The notes beneath the pieces are model-generated. The model made no database searches, was not told the origin of the DNA, and saw only the letters and a list, made by a program, of their open reading frames with translations. This document shows positions 1 to 10,531 of a DNA stretch of 64,000 nt, piece after piece. Position numbers and translations under genes: made by a program. Source of the stretch: Dastarcus helophoroides (Eukaryota; Arthropoda; Insecta; Coleoptera; Bothrideridae); contig CM053336.1 in the NCBI GenBank assembly GCA_028583605.1, positions 28,440,312 through 28,504,311 on the forward strand, given 5' to 3'. Position 1 is the stretch's first letter. Each line of letters opens with the position of its first letter.

Positions 1-118
1 ATAAGCTCAATAGTTGGCAAATTCGAAAATTATTTACATGCTTAAATATACAATCAGCCGTTTTTCTACTGATATTTCAATTCGTATCATCGTAAATTTT
101 TTGGGGAATATTCATTTC

Positions 119-165
119 GGGGAGGGTCCGGACCCCTTGGACCCCCCCCCTGGCTACGTGCCTGA
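119..165. repeat. C-rich low-complexity tract
   Basis: A short C/G-rich stretch containing repeated gaccccttgg-type units directly precedes the Copia LTR fragment. It stands out from the surrounding AT-rich DNA. I infer the edge of a dispersed repeat and see no coding function. Confidence 0.4.
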
Positions 166-258
166 CACCTTCTGAGACCTCTTGTATAAATAAAGTCTCA
201 CAAATTAAAGTGTGGTGTTTCATTGAACTAAATCGTTCACACACCTTATTTCCAATAT
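166..258 (+). repeat. Ty1/Copia LTR fragment
   Basis: This stretch is clearly related, in opposite orientation, to the LTRs of the Copia element at 57362-61185. Shared blocks include the GAGACCTCTTG region, an AATAAAGTCTC polyadenylation-type block and AAAGTGTGGTGTTTCATTG. It is a diverged partial LTR with no coding capacity and no partner LTR nearby. The apparent 66-codon reading frame across it is a shadow of the repeat. Confidence 0.7.
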
Positions 259-279
259 TAAGCATGTATTCGAACAAAA

Positions 280-850
280 ATAAGTAAGTAAGTGCTTTTG
301 GCGAGTTCTAACGTCATGTTTGAATCATTATACCTACTTAGCAATTATCAAACACCTGTTGGTGCAAAAAGGGCATAAGATTACTTGTACCAGTTTTGCA
401 CTCTAAAGTGGTCTAATATTTTAAAGATAGATGTGTTATTCTGAGATGGTGGTTATACTGATAACGAGTTGTTAACGGGCGTTTAAATTGATTTTTGTGT
501 GCTAAATCAAATGAACTCAATAAACTCAATAAAATTTAGTTTGTATAATTGAAAATGAAGAGCAAAGAGACGGCAGAATATCAGTAAATCGAAAAGAAAT
601 GAAAATAAGAGATTATGAACAGAAGGGAAATTGTACGTAGGACACGAAGTGCATCTACTAATAAAATTATACGTTATCTTTTCATATAATTCATTTTACT
701 AAAAACTTGTACTATTATTATTACAAAATTTTAAAAAAGGAATAAACCCTGGAAACCAATTTCTCAAAAGTAGGTAGGACTTACTTGTACCCTTTTTGCT
801 CTAACCCCTTCAATTTCTTAGTTTTAAGTTGTCACTTTTGTCGACAGTCT
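280..850. other. AT-rich interval without recognisable gene
   Basis: I see no open frame of useful length, RNA gene or repeat boundary here. It is ordinary AT-rich intergenic DNA with short A and T runs. Confidence 0.5.
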
Positions 851-2600
851 GCAAGAGTGCTTATTTTTTTTATTCTTACCTTTTTTGAAGAATTTGACGT
901 CTGTTGGAAACATTGAGCTTCTTTCTAATTAATTTCAAAGATGTTTTATTTGCAATTTTTTGAAATTTTCACGTAATTTGCAATATTTCTAAAAATTTCG
1001 TTCTTTTTGAATATTCCGACTTTTTGAATATTTTTACAATTTGAATTTCAAATTCGCAATTTTGAAATTTTTTTGAAAATTTCCAAATTTTTTAAAAAAC
1101 TTCGAGAATTTTGGGTGAAAATCTCAACCTTTTTCAAAATTTCGACCTTTTTTTTTTAATTGTTACTTTTTCAATAATTTGACTTTTTTTGACAATTTTC
1201 AATTTAAAAAGAAGGACTTTTAAGTTTCTTTCAAATTATTTTCAAAGTTTAGATTTGTTTTATTTGAAAATTGTTAAAATTTTTATGTGATTAGCAACGT
1301 CTCCAAAAATTTCGTTCTTTTTGAATATTCCTACTTTTTTTGTATATTCCGACTTTTTTGAATATTTTTATAATTTGAATTTTTTCTAAGAATTTCAAAT
1401 TCACAAATTTTGCAAATTTTTTGAAAATTTCGAAATTTTTTAAAAAACTTTTCAAGAATTTTGATTGAAAATCTCGACCTTTTTCAAAATTTCAACCTTT
1501 TTTTTTTAATTGTTACTTTTTCAATAATTTGACTTTTTTTTGACAATTTTCAATTTAAAAAGAAGGACTTTTAAGTTTCTTTCAAATTATTTTCAAAGTT
1601 TTAGATTTGTTTTATTTGAAAATTGTTAAAATTTTTACCTTATTTTCAACGTCTCCAAAAATGTTCTTTTTGGATATTTTGACTTTCTTTGAAAATTTAC
1701 GTTTTGAAAATTATGAATTATTTTTGAAAATTATCACATATTTTTGAAAATTTTGAAATTTTTTGACGAAAATCTCGACCTTTTTCAAAATTTCGACTTT
1801 TTTTAAATTCTTTTTTCAAGAATTTCGAATTTTTAAAAGGGAAGTTTGAATTTATTTCAAATTATTTTCAAAGTTTACATTTTTTTTTATTTGAAAATTT
1901 CTAAAACTTTCACGTAATTTGCAATGCCTCAAAAAATGTTTACATTAAAAAAAAAATTCTCAGGAATTTACGTTGAACATTATTGTTATTTATTCTAAAG
2001 TTTTCAGTTTTAAAAGTCGCGATTTTTTAAAGAATTTAATTTTGTTAACATTTTAATTACAAAAAAAACCATTTGTTTTAAATTTCATCTTTTTTTTTTG
2101 TTTTAAAAATTTTGTCTTTTTAATTTAGTTCCTTTTTAAATTTCTAAAATTTTTAAATATTTTAACTTTTCAAAATTTCATTTTTTTAAGTTCAACTTTT
2201 TTGAAAATTTTGAATTATGTTAAAACGTTAATAAAAAAACAATTTTTTTGAAAATTTTGACTTTTGTAAAAATAGGTTTTTAGCTATTGATATTTAGCCT
2301 TTTTTTTTGTTTTAAAATTTAGATTTAACCTCAAAATTTCGACTTTTTTTGAAAATTACGATTTTTTTAAAGTTCAACTTTTGACAATTTTGATCTTTTC
2401 AAAAAATAGATTTTTTAAAAAGATAAGAAAAAAAATAGATTTTTTAAAAGTTTTTATTCATAACAAAATCGATTTTTTTAAAAATGACTTTCTTGAAAAT
2501 TTTGATTTTTTATTTTTGCAATTTTTTATAGACTTTTTAAAACGATTTTCTTTAAAATGACTTTCTTGAAAATTTAGATTTTTTTTTATTTTTGCTGGGC
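850..2600. repeat. Degenerate AT-rich tandem repeat block
   Basis: The block is built from variants of TTTTTGAAAATTTCGA. A larger period is also visible: AAGAAGGACTTTTAAG recurs at about 1208 and 1559, some 350 bp apart, and the CGTTCTTTTTGAATATTCC block recurs near 1000 and 1310. This indicates two to three imperfect copies of a roughly 310-350 bp unit decaying into simple sequence. There is no coding potential. Similar AAAATTTGAA-rich sequence appears at about 36200-36470. Confidence 0.6.
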
Positions 2601-2705
2601 CGAAGAAATGTTAAATAAATTGAAAAAAATCAACAAACCATGAGAAATTTAAATATTTCCAAACTGGGCCGCAGAAATGTTAAATAAATTGAAAAAAACG
2701 TGTAG
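2595..2705. repeat. 69-bp tandem pair
   Basis: CTGGGCCGAAGAAATGTTAA at 2595 recurs as CTGGGCCGCAGAAATGTTAA at 2664, so the spacing is 69 bp. The similarity continues through the following AAATTGAAAAAAA. No coding role is seen. Confidence 0.6.
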
Positions 2706-3924
2706 CTATGACATACGTACCTGGGCAAAAATTTCACAAATATTTTTCACAACATAACGCATTCAACACACGAGTAAAACAGCTGACGCTTTGTCCGGTG
2801 GCCATCTTTTCTTGCTTAAGTCAATATCGGTTATGAAGGGATCTGCATTACATTAAGAAAAGGCCTTATTTTGTTGAGCATCAGATTCCGCCACAGTACT
2901 ATAAGTGGTTGAGATTTAAAAAGCAACTGATGCACTTACCCCCAAAACGCACTTCACCCTATAATAGAAAGCGGAATTTAAAAAAAGTCGAAATTTACAA
3001 AAAGGTTAACATTTTCACAAAATTATGAACTTTTGAAAAAAACGTCTAGATTTTAAAAAGTTTGAAGTATTGACAGAGTTCAAATATTCATAAAAGATGA
3101 AATTTTAAAAAGGCCAAAATTTGCAATTGAGTCAAAATTTCATCAAAGAAAAGTACAATATCTTCAAGGAAAATTGAAATTTACAAAAGTATGTTAGGCT
3201 TCGTTACTTTATAGATACGTACGAAGTTTCGACCATTTTCTTTGAGTTAATCAGTTGAAAATTATTATATTATGTATAATAATTTTGTTACAGATTTGAA
3301 GCAATTAATTTCTTGCCTGGAAATGTGAAGATCTTGATTTAGAAGACTTCCGTGTAACTCTGTAGCAAGGACGATGTGAAATAAAAGAAAAAATAAGTAA
3401 CATGAAGGTCAGATAAAATGGAAGCTCTTGGTCGAACAGAAATGGGGTCCACGACAAAAGTTAACTATTGGACTCAGCTGGCTGCAGCTACTATTTAGTA
3501 AAAACAAAAATAATGTGAAGGCAACATTTTGCATAAGCAGAGTCTCTACAATCATGTATTGGCTATATGTTGCCAGTTTTTTTTCCATTCTTTTACAGCA
3601 GTTGTGGCGACTCGTAAGAGAAACTGTTACAACCATTCGCAAGAATTTCCACCAGATTCTTCCAAAGTATTGCACTTTTTTTGCAATCCTGCACTTTTTC
3701 TACATTCTTTGTTCGAGTACTCTGTTTTCAGTTGCTATTTGGCATATTGTAAGTTCGAATTCATTGGAAATGTGTTCCTTAAGAGAAAGATTGTTTCTTT
3801 GTTCATCGTAAGGTAAAACTTTGCAAACAAAATATTTTGTGTAGTTTTTGTTTTCGAAAAAGGGGTAAGGTATTTTTTAGCAATGCAGGACACTATGTTG
3901 CAATGTTGCCCTGCAGTCAGAACT
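2706..3924. other. Interval with no recognised gene
   Basis: Two overlapping plus-strand frames of 95-127 codons occur at about 3428-3816. Neither shows a family motif I recognise, both lie in low-complexity T-rich sequence, and they overlap each other. I do not call a gene. The rest is AT-rich with short A-rich runs. Confidence 0.4.
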
Positions 3925-4140
3925 TCTGATAGCCTGGGTTGAACTGCCTAAGCTCCTCATCTATGATGATGATCAACTCTTCTTGCATTATCACATTGGC
4001 TTATTCCATGGCTGTGATATTGTACGGGTTTATTATCCATTGAGGAATTTGTAAATTTAAGAGGTCCTCAAACCTCTTGGTAAAATCCTTGTGTAATGCG
4101 TCCAAATGAGTGACATGATAAAATAACATCGTATTCGAGC
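3925..4140 (-). pseudogene. hAT transposase fragment (ZBED/FAM200-like)
   Basis: The minus strand reads KDFTKRFEDLLNLQIPQWI followed by NPYNITAME and a QEEL motif. This resembles the region upstream of the C-terminal dimerisation domain in hAT transposases related to ZBED5/FAM200 proteins. Only about 65 residues remain, with an in-frame stop, and there is no catalytic core. It abuts the Tc1 relic at 4150, so one element probably inserted in or beside the other. Similar hAT tails lie at 38913-39160, 47470-47700 and 54197-54720. The assignment is by motif and is moderately secure. Confidence 0.6.
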
Positions 4141-4149
4141 ATTTCCGGT

Positions 4150-4917
4150 CATTTTGACAAACTGAAACTGAATATTCTTTTCTGCTTAAATTTTATTCTC
4201 ACAAAGGCCGATATTTTTGTTTTAATCAAGTTGAAATCGTCACTCTTTATCATTTTCTCGGCATTTAGGTTGTCAGTAAAGAGGTACAAAGTGCCGAATC
4301 CCTGCTTTGAGAAGCAGGCCCAAAGATGCACCTTTATTCCATGTTTTACGGTCCGCTGAAGAAGCCTATTGGTGGAAGTTGACCAGGCTCGCGTGAGGAC
4401 AGAACGTGCCCATATAGAACATTCATCAGTAAAAATGACATTTTCAAAATCTCTATCAATATTCTCATGCGCCTAAGCGAGTCGCTTTGTCACATGTTTT
4501 TCAGTCAACAGAGGCTTCTTCATTGTGTTGCGCCATTTCAGATCATGAGCACGAAGAAGGGTTCGGATAGTTTCGTAGGATATATCTAAACCTTTTGCCA
4601 TTAATTTTGCTTGTCCTTGCCGCAGTGTTAAAGCAGGATTCCGCGAAAACAGATTCACTATTCTTTTTTCATCTTTTTTGTTCACTTTTCCTATCGAACC
4701 ACGTTCTGGTAAATCATCGACATTTTTAGCCACTTTATATCACTGTATCCACTTCTGTACAAATGCCTTCGACTTTCTCATATATTTAGCAGCCGCTGAT
4801 TGCGAAATTTTGGGACCTTTCGGGTGGATGCAAAGGAACACAGCCTCGTGGCGCAACGCGTATTTAGCACTCATGGCGTTTAACGTGATTCTCTTTCAAA
4901 AGATCAACGACAACTGA
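4150..4917 (-). pseudogene. Tc1-like transposase relic
   Basis: Reading from about 4873 downward on the minus strand, an N-terminal helix-turn-helix part (HPKGPKISQSAAAKYMRKSK) is followed by paired-type HTH sequence with LTLRQGQAKLMAKG and a KKPLLTEKH linker. A broken catalytic part reads FTDECSIWARS, where TDE holds the first catalytic Asp, and then GIKVHLWACFS. Frame changes occur near 4740 and 4470. The frame then runs out of family similarity near 4250 before the second and third catalytic acids. The product would be a cut-and-paste transposase using TA targets, but this copy cannot be functional. I could not define terminal inverted repeats. Confidence 0.75.
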
Positions 4918-5260
4918 ACCTTTGTTGACAATGCAACAAGGACAAAGCTTCCATGTATCGTCTCGCGAAGGAATTAGAGCAAAATCTTTCATTAACTGTC
5001 GGTAAAGTCGACCACGCTCTTACTTGACAGACTCTAAGTTTTAGGTGCTGACGTTTAGTACAGGCGGGTAGCGTCTTGGAATACAATTTACCATTAATTC
5101 ATGAAACACTTCTTTTGTTCATCAATTAAGTGTTGGCAGTTTGGGATAAATATGAATATTCCAACAAAGGTTTTGCCTTATACAAGTTAATTTTGTGTCA
5201 GTTGTTTTTTCTTCCTCCACAGACATTTCTTGTGAAACATCTTCCGTGTCAATTATTATT
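4918..5260. other. Intergenic interval
   Basis: No credible coding region. A 60-codon minus frame at 4904-5086 overlaps the Tc1 start and has no recognisable motif. The interval probably includes the outer part of the Tc1 element. Confidence 0.4.
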
Positions 5261-5261
5261 T

Positions 5262-5990
5262 CTAAATAATAAGATGGTGCAATGTTGTGCAGTTACAAAA
5301 TTTTAGTATTTTAGGAACAACAGGAAACCAATTCTTAATTCCTGTGCGTTTTTCAAAAGTCTTATTGAATAAGTCAAAACTCCAAAACCATCCATCCTTT
5401 ATGATGTGGGGATTTTTATTTGCCACAAGAAAGTTGTTCACATTTTTCTGTTGGCATAGATTTGGTGTTACTCTGGGTTTCGTTGGCGGAACCCAGGGAA
5501 TTACTCTGGGTTTTGTTGGTGGAATCCAAGGGGCTACTTTGGTGTTCGTTGATAGGGTAAGGTGAGGCAAAGTACCATTGAGAGCAGTAACTGCATTTAT
5601 ATCATCCGAAGTTAAGTTTAGAATGTGTTTTTATAAAAGGAAAACATTAAACTAATTATAACCGAAGAATGTTCTAGTTCTATTGCGTGTCCCATTTCAT
5701 AAAGTAAAATACTTATAAAACTCCTTTTATCATTATTTATAGGAGAAGCAGTTCCAAAATACCAATCTAAATGTATTTCCACTGCTCTATCTGTAGGATC
5801 GGTAAAGTAAGCAGGAAAAAAAGAATGCCCAAGAAGGTCAGATCTCAGATTGGTACAGGGTTTATTTTCAAAATGAGATGCATGAGTCAAATATTCAAAA
5901 GAAATATAAATATCCGGATTCTGATCGTTTTTTAGAAAGACATATCCGGGCATGTGTTAAAATCGAAAATTTCAGTATTTTTTTAAATTG
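5262..5990 (-). pseudogene. Matrix metalloproteinase-like pseudogene
   Basis: On the minus strand an M10-type catalytic domain is visible. A DQNPDIYISF strand leads to LGHSFFPAYF and an EIHLD strand, then FISILLYEMGHAIELEHSS, matching the HExGHxxGxxH zinc site but with the first His replaced by Tyr and one Gly by Glu. After a frame change near 5620 come LTSDDINAVTALNG, the usual end of the catalytic domain, a hinge with two PP-TKPRV repeats, and KDGWFWSFDLFNKTFE, which looks like hemopexin-type sequence. No signal peptide or cysteine switch is seen upstream. MMPs cleave extracellular matrix, but this copy should be inactive. Catalytic domain, hinge and hemopexin piece are contiguous without introns. 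That suits a processed copy or a virus-borne MMP better than an ordinary gene, though this is inference. Confidence 0.7.
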
Positions 5991-6009
5991 TATTGTAACG
6001 CCTCCAACA

Positions 6010-6183
6010 TTATTTTTTTTTTGAAATTAACCTTTCACTATCAAAATCGTTGTAGGCGATTCCGTACATTTCATCCATTTTATCTTTTTTTAACTTCTTC
6101 TCCACTAGACCTTTACAGAAAAAACAATTGTCTATTCTGTTAACCAAAATTAACGAAGCTTCACATTTACTGCAATTTCTAAT
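6010..6183 (-). pseudogene. Short Cys-rich (zinc-ribbon-like) reading frame
   Basis: Just upstream of the MMP-like piece, the minus frame reads CSKCEASLILVNRIDNCFFC, a C-x2-C-x12-C-x2-C arrangement, followed by a Lys-rich and acidic tail ending near 6010. The frame is open into the mariner terminus at 6186, so its true start was probably cut off by that insertion. It may be the upstream part of the same gene as the MMP-like sequence or an independent small zinc-binding protein. I do not recognise the family, and the frame may be fortuitous. Confidence 0.3.
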
Positions 6184-6273
6184 TATTGGGTTGTTCGGAA
6201 AGTAATTTCGTTTTTTTTTTGTGGAAATGAAAGACAGTTTTCGTATAATAAACAAATACTTTATTAAATTATA

Positions 6274-6784
6274 CCGGGTGTTTTTTTTTTTTTTTTAGTT
6301 GGGAGGTTACCTTTATATGGAGTATCACTTATTATAAAGGCAAACTGATTTTGTCGATGGGGCTAATCGAAGTTAAACTAGCTTTTAAAAATATTGTTAA
6401 CTTCCTCCCACTTCCGGTTATACCGGAAAAAGACATCAACTTTGTTATTTTAAATAACAACCCCCAAATTTTATACTTTATTTGGATTTGACGTAGAAAA
6501 ATAAGATGAGTTTACGTATACATGTTTATTGCTATCTGTGATAGTTTTAAAGATATTTTAATTTTTCAAAAGAAAATGGTAGAAAAGAGGGTTATTTTGA
6601 CTCTTCGTATCTTTTTTATTATTTGCAGTAAAAACATGCAATTTGGGTTGCAGTCATGGAATATTATGGAGACTGTAATAACGTAATCAGGTTTTACATT
6701 TATTACACAGGGTGAGGGAAATTTTGTGATCTTTATTGTTTTTGTTTTATTCAAAAAAACTCTTTTTTGTTTAAATGAGAATTA
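6274..6784 (+). repeat. Left arm of palindromic element (outer part)
   Basis: This pairs with the reverse complement of about 10020-10529. The arm resumes after the Tigger at 9199-9340. Short open frames in it (6566-6754) are mirrored in the other arm and are not genes. Confidence 0.75.
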
Positions 6785-9198
6785 CAGTCAAACCTGTTTT
6801 TGTGCGGTAGATAGGGACCGCAGAAAAAAACCGCACAAAAAAAAATATTCAAAAACTTCATAAATAGCTATAAGAAATAATTTTTCACAGCATATTAAAG
6901 AAATTTTTTTTTATGCGGTAGAGAGGGACCGCATAAAAAAAGTCTCACTTAGAAAATATGTCAAAGCTTCCCGAAATAGCAAGAAAGTGCTTTCCAAACA
7001 AAATAAATAATTAAATTACACATTGAAACATTTAAAAAAATTTTAATTTCTAATTTTAAACAAGGAGAAATTTTCAAAATGTACATAATTCAATACTACT
7101 CGTCGTAGTTCAAAACGCGCATATTTTTGCGATGAACTGGTTCGTAATCGCTTTCGTCACTTGAAGATACTACAGTTGATTTATTTTTTGTTAACATGTA
7201 GTCGGTGGTAAGTTTTTGCGACGACGGTCGTTTGGTCAGCTGTTTGTAAACGTCGCGATAGCCAATTCCAAACTTCTTTGAGAATTGTTATCTATTTTAA
7301 GAAAATGCTTTTCCAATTTGCTGCAAGGCTGGATCCCTGCATATATTTTATCCGCTGTAATAGATTCCGGTTCTTCTTGTCCGTCTTCATGATCTGTTAA
7401 GTTATTGATAATGTCACTATCATTTACGGTTTCGTCCTCAATCATTTCAATAAGATCATTTTCGCTGAAAGAGTCAAAACCTTCTCCGCAGATTTGATGT
7501 GCTAGAACAATGATATCTGATGATAAAGTGGACGTGTTGTCGGTTACATTTCTATTAATGACACATTCAGGCCAGACCGCTTTCCAGCACGAATTTAAAG
7601 TGTGTTGTTTTATTTGAGTAATTGCTGCAGTGGCGTGGTTTATGCAGTCTAAAATCGAAAACTTTTTCCATACTTCAGTCAGGCTTATTCCATCGTTTTC
7701 TAGTTTTTCCAAAATGTATCTGAAAGTTATTTTCACATAGTGTTTCTTAAAAGTTGCGATTATGCCCTGGTCCAATGGTTGTATAAGGCTAGTCGTATTG
7801 GGTGGTAAAAACACTACTTGTACATTAGGATGCTCTAAACAAGGATGACCGGGTGCATTGTCAACAATTAACAACACTTTAAAAGGAAGACCCATCTCTG
7901 TCATATATTTTTCAACTTCTGGTACGAAGCAATCGTTGAACCATGTTGTAAAAACAGCTGATGTGACCCATACTTTTTTATTGGCCATGAAATGCACTGG
8001 AAGTTCAGCTAAATTTATGTCTTTTAGCGCGCGTGGGTGCAAAGCTTTATTTATAAGAAGTGGTTTTAACATTCTTGCACCAGATGCATTACTACAAAGA
8101 AGGAATGTAATTCGATCCTTTGCAGCCTTAAAACCACTTGCAGCTTTCTCAGACTTGGCGATGAACGTTCGACTGGGCATCTTTTTCCAAAATAACCCAG
8201 TTTCATCTGCATTAAATACTTGATCTGGGCAATATCCACCGTCATCAATAATTTTGGCTAGGACTTTGCAATAATTCTTAGCAGCTGTTTCATCGGCGGA
8301 TGCGGCCTCGCCTTGTACCTTCACATTGTGAAGTGCTTGTCGTCGTAAAAATCCAGTTAACCAGCCATTGCTGGCAGAAAATTTCAGGTTTTGAAAGTGG
8401 GATGAGCAACTAGACGGTTCTAAATCCTTCAGCTGATTGAAATATTGTTTAGCTTTCTCCTTAATTAAATCTCCGTCGATGGGGATTCGTTTTCGAGTTG
8501 AGTCGTTAATCCAAAATATGAGGGCCTTTTCCGTTTTCTCTATTAAAATATTTCTAGAATATGATATTCTTTTACCACTTTCGTTTGTTGCAGAATTTTT
8601 AGATTCATTTATTCTACTTGCACGTTTTTGTATTGCTCTTATAGTGGATTCATCTAATTTATATTCTTTACCAAGAACTGTGGATCCTTCACCATCTGCT
8701 AGTCTATTTAATATTGCAATTTTAGTTTCTAATGTAATTGTCTTTATTTTCACTTTTTTTTTGGTTACGATTATTCATTTTAAGGGAGTACTTATGACTA
8801 AAAATAAAATAAAAATCATAAAAAACTATATCTAAATAGGGAAAACAATTAATTTACCTTTAATCTCACTATAAAATTAAACCTGTCTTAATGGTTAAAA
8901 GGTCAGCAATTAACTAAAGTTATTAGATGGCGCAGTATGTATTGAAATTGGCTGATGCAATACATATATGCATAAGAACATTGAGCATGCCTAATGAAAT
9001 AGGCTGATGCAATAGATATGAAAATGGCTGTTGCAATGTGTACATACACACTGATAGCAAAAAAAGTGATGCCAACACAGTTCAGATTGACCTAACCTCT
9101 CGGCGAAATTCAATGTGTCGATATTCATACACCGCACAAAAAAGAATCGCACAAAAAGAAGCGCACAAAAAAAGACCGCACAAAAACAGGTTTGACTG
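6785..9198 (-). mobile_element. Tigger (pogo/Tc1-mariner superfamily) element, apparently intact
   Basis: The ends are perfect 24-bp terminal inverted repeats starting CAGTCAAACCTGTTTTTGTG at 6785 and mirrored to 9198, flanked by TA (6783-6784 and 9199-9200). The element is 2414 bp and holds one uninterrupted 505-codon transposase. Subterminal regions carry repeated ACCGCACAAAAA motifs in both orientations: about 6805-6835 and 6915-6940 on one side and four copies at 9130-9190 on the other. These may be transposase-binding sites. Uninterrupted coding plus perfect TIRs suggest a recent insertion. Confidence 0.9.
7236..8753 (-). CDS. Tigger-type DDE transposase, 505 aa, intact
   Basis: A complete frame from an ATG at 8753 to a stop at 7236. 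The N-terminus (residues about 5-55, ETKIAILNRLADGEGSTVLG) is the pogo/CENP-B-type helix-turn-helix, followed by a CENP-B-like second DNA-binding region around residues 70-150 (GWLTGFLRRQ). The catalytic domain shows NADETGLFWKKMPSRTF with the first Asp, VDNAPGHP with the second, and QPLDQGIIATFKKHY with the third, giving a DDD triad typical of Tigger/pogo. The length matches autonomous Tigger transposases. It is an enzyme that cuts and pastes the element at TA. It sits alone between perfect TIRs. The antisense frames over it are shadows. Confidence 0.92.
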   Translation of the reverse strand: MKIKTITLETKIAILNRLADGEGSTVLGKEYKLDESTIRAIQKRASRINESKNSATNESGKRISYSRNILIEKTEKALIFWINDSTRKRIPIDGDLIKEKAKQYFNQLKDLEPSSCSSHFQNLKFSASNGWLTGFLRRQALHNVKVQGEAASADETAAKNYCKVLAKIIDDGGYCPDQVFNADETGLFWKKMPSRTFIAKSEKAASGFKAAKDRITFLLCSNASGARMLKPLLINKALHPRALKDINLAELPVHFMANKKVWVTSAVFTTWFNDCFVPEVEKYMTEMGLPFKVLLIVDNAPGHPCLEHPNVQVVFLPPNTTSLIQPLDQGIIATFKKHYVKITFRYILEKLENDGISLTEVWKKFSILDCINHATAAITQIKQHTLNSCWKAVWPECVINRNVTDNTSTLSSDIIVLAHQICGEGFDSFSENDLIEMIEDETVNDSDIINNLTDHEDGQEEPESITADKIYAGIQPCSKLEKHFLKIDNNSQRSLELAIATFTNS

Positions 9199-9894
9199 TA
9201 TGTATTTTTAATCATTTTTGGATTCCTCACGTAAAAAAAGAAGAAAAAGTTGTATAACTAATTTTTTAAAATTCTGCACCGTTACAGAGATATAATTTAG
9301 AACAAAAAAGAAAAATATATCTTTTTTTTCTCTAGTAGCAACTTGGTAGAAGACAACAAAATTTTCAAAAAAAAAAACAACAACAAGGCCTAAAAATTTC
9401 ATGTTAAATAACATTTAAAAGATAACCTTACAAGACGAATAGGTTTTTGGCTAATTGTTAGAATACTTATTGAAAAATATTTAGGGAACCACGAATGTAA
9501 GTTTCGTAAAAATGGTTTGTTAAACAGACTTCTCATTTTTGGAGTAATGAAAATCAATAACAAATGTTCAAGAAAATTCGTCCTGTAACTATTATACTGT
9601 TAGATTAGAACTCAGAATGTTTAAGCGTTAAATTTTATAATGAAAATCGAAATGGAAATTTTTTAGTGATTTTTTTACTACTGCATGACAAGCATATTGC
9701 TAGGAACAATCGGATTTGCTTAAAAACGTTACTGAATTCGAAATCTTAAAATATGCCTTTAAATGTATTGAAACAGAAGATCATCCTTGTTCTTGATGTA
9801 AATTTTTTGTCAATTATTTTTATTTTATTATTTATTATGATTAATTCTTTAACCTTTTATTGTCTACAGTTAATTTCCTACTTGCACAAAAAAG
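9199..9894. other. Inner arm and centre of palindromic element
   Basis: From 9199 to about 9340 the sequence continues the left arm, matching the reverse complement of 9895-10015, including a shared CCGTTACAGAG block. From about 9340 to 9895 the two halves stop pairing and form the loop. Only short low-complexity frames are present. Confidence 0.6.
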
Positions 9895-10529
9895 AGATGT
9901 TTGATTATTTCTATTTTGAGATTTATGTAAATACCTCTGTAACGGCACAAAATTTTAAAAAATAAGTAGTGTAACTTTTTTCTTCTTTTTATGTGAAGGA
10001 TCCAAAAATGATTAAAAAACATATAGTACCCATTTAAAAAAACAAAGTTCTTTTTGAATAAAACAAAAATAGCAAAGATTATAAAATTTCCATCACCCTG
10101 TATAATAAATGTAGAATCTGATTACGTTATTATAGTTTTTATAATATTCCTTGACTTCAACCCAAATTTCATGTTTTTACTGCAAATAATAAAAAAGATA
10201 CAAAAAGTCAAAATAACCCTCTTTTCTGTCATTTTTTTTTCGAAAAATTAAAATATCTTTAAAACTATCAAAGATAGCAATAAACATGTATATATAAACT
10301 TACCTTATTTTTTTACGTAAAATCTAAATAAAATATAAAATTTGGGGGTTGCCATTTAAAATAAGAAAGTTGATGTTTACTTCCGATATAATCGGTAGTG
10401 GGGGGAAGTTAAAAATATTTTTAGAAAATAGTTCAGCCCCGATTAGCCCCATCGACAAAATCAGTTTGCCTTTATAATAAGTAGCACTCCATATAAAGGT
10501 AACCTCCCAACTAAAAAAAAAACGCCCAG
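9895..10529 (-). repeat. Right arm of palindromic element
   Basis: The reverse complement of the left arm with scattered substitutions and small indels. It ends in CGCCCAG at 10529 next to a TA. The short plus-strand frame at 10054-10251 mirrors one in the left arm and is not a gene. Confidence 0.75.
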
Positions 10530-10531
10530 TA

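Larger units (their letters stand above)
6274..10529. mobile_element. Long-arm palindromic (foldback) element, TA target
   Basis: The two ends are long inverted repeats. The left arm, starting CCGGGTGTTTTTT and running through AGTTGGGAGGTTACCTTTAT, matches the reverse complement of the right arm ending at 10529 for roughly 640 bp, with scattered differences (about 80 percent identity by eye). TA flanks both ends (6272-6273 and 10530-10531). The left arm is interrupted by the Tigger at 6785-9198, and without it the element would be about 1.84 kb. No transposase lies in the 550-bp centre, so it must be non-autonomous. The mariner-like TIR style and TA target suggest Tc1/mariner mobilisation, which is inference. 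Confidence 0.75.

Noticed and set aside
3428..3816. Overlapping plus-strand frames of 95-127 codons
   Set aside because: Hydrophobic composition follows from T-rich DNA. Two frames overlap and neither shows a family signature.
7858..8835. Plus-strand frames at 7858-8223 and 8437-8835
   Set aside because: Exact antisense of the intact Tigger transposase.
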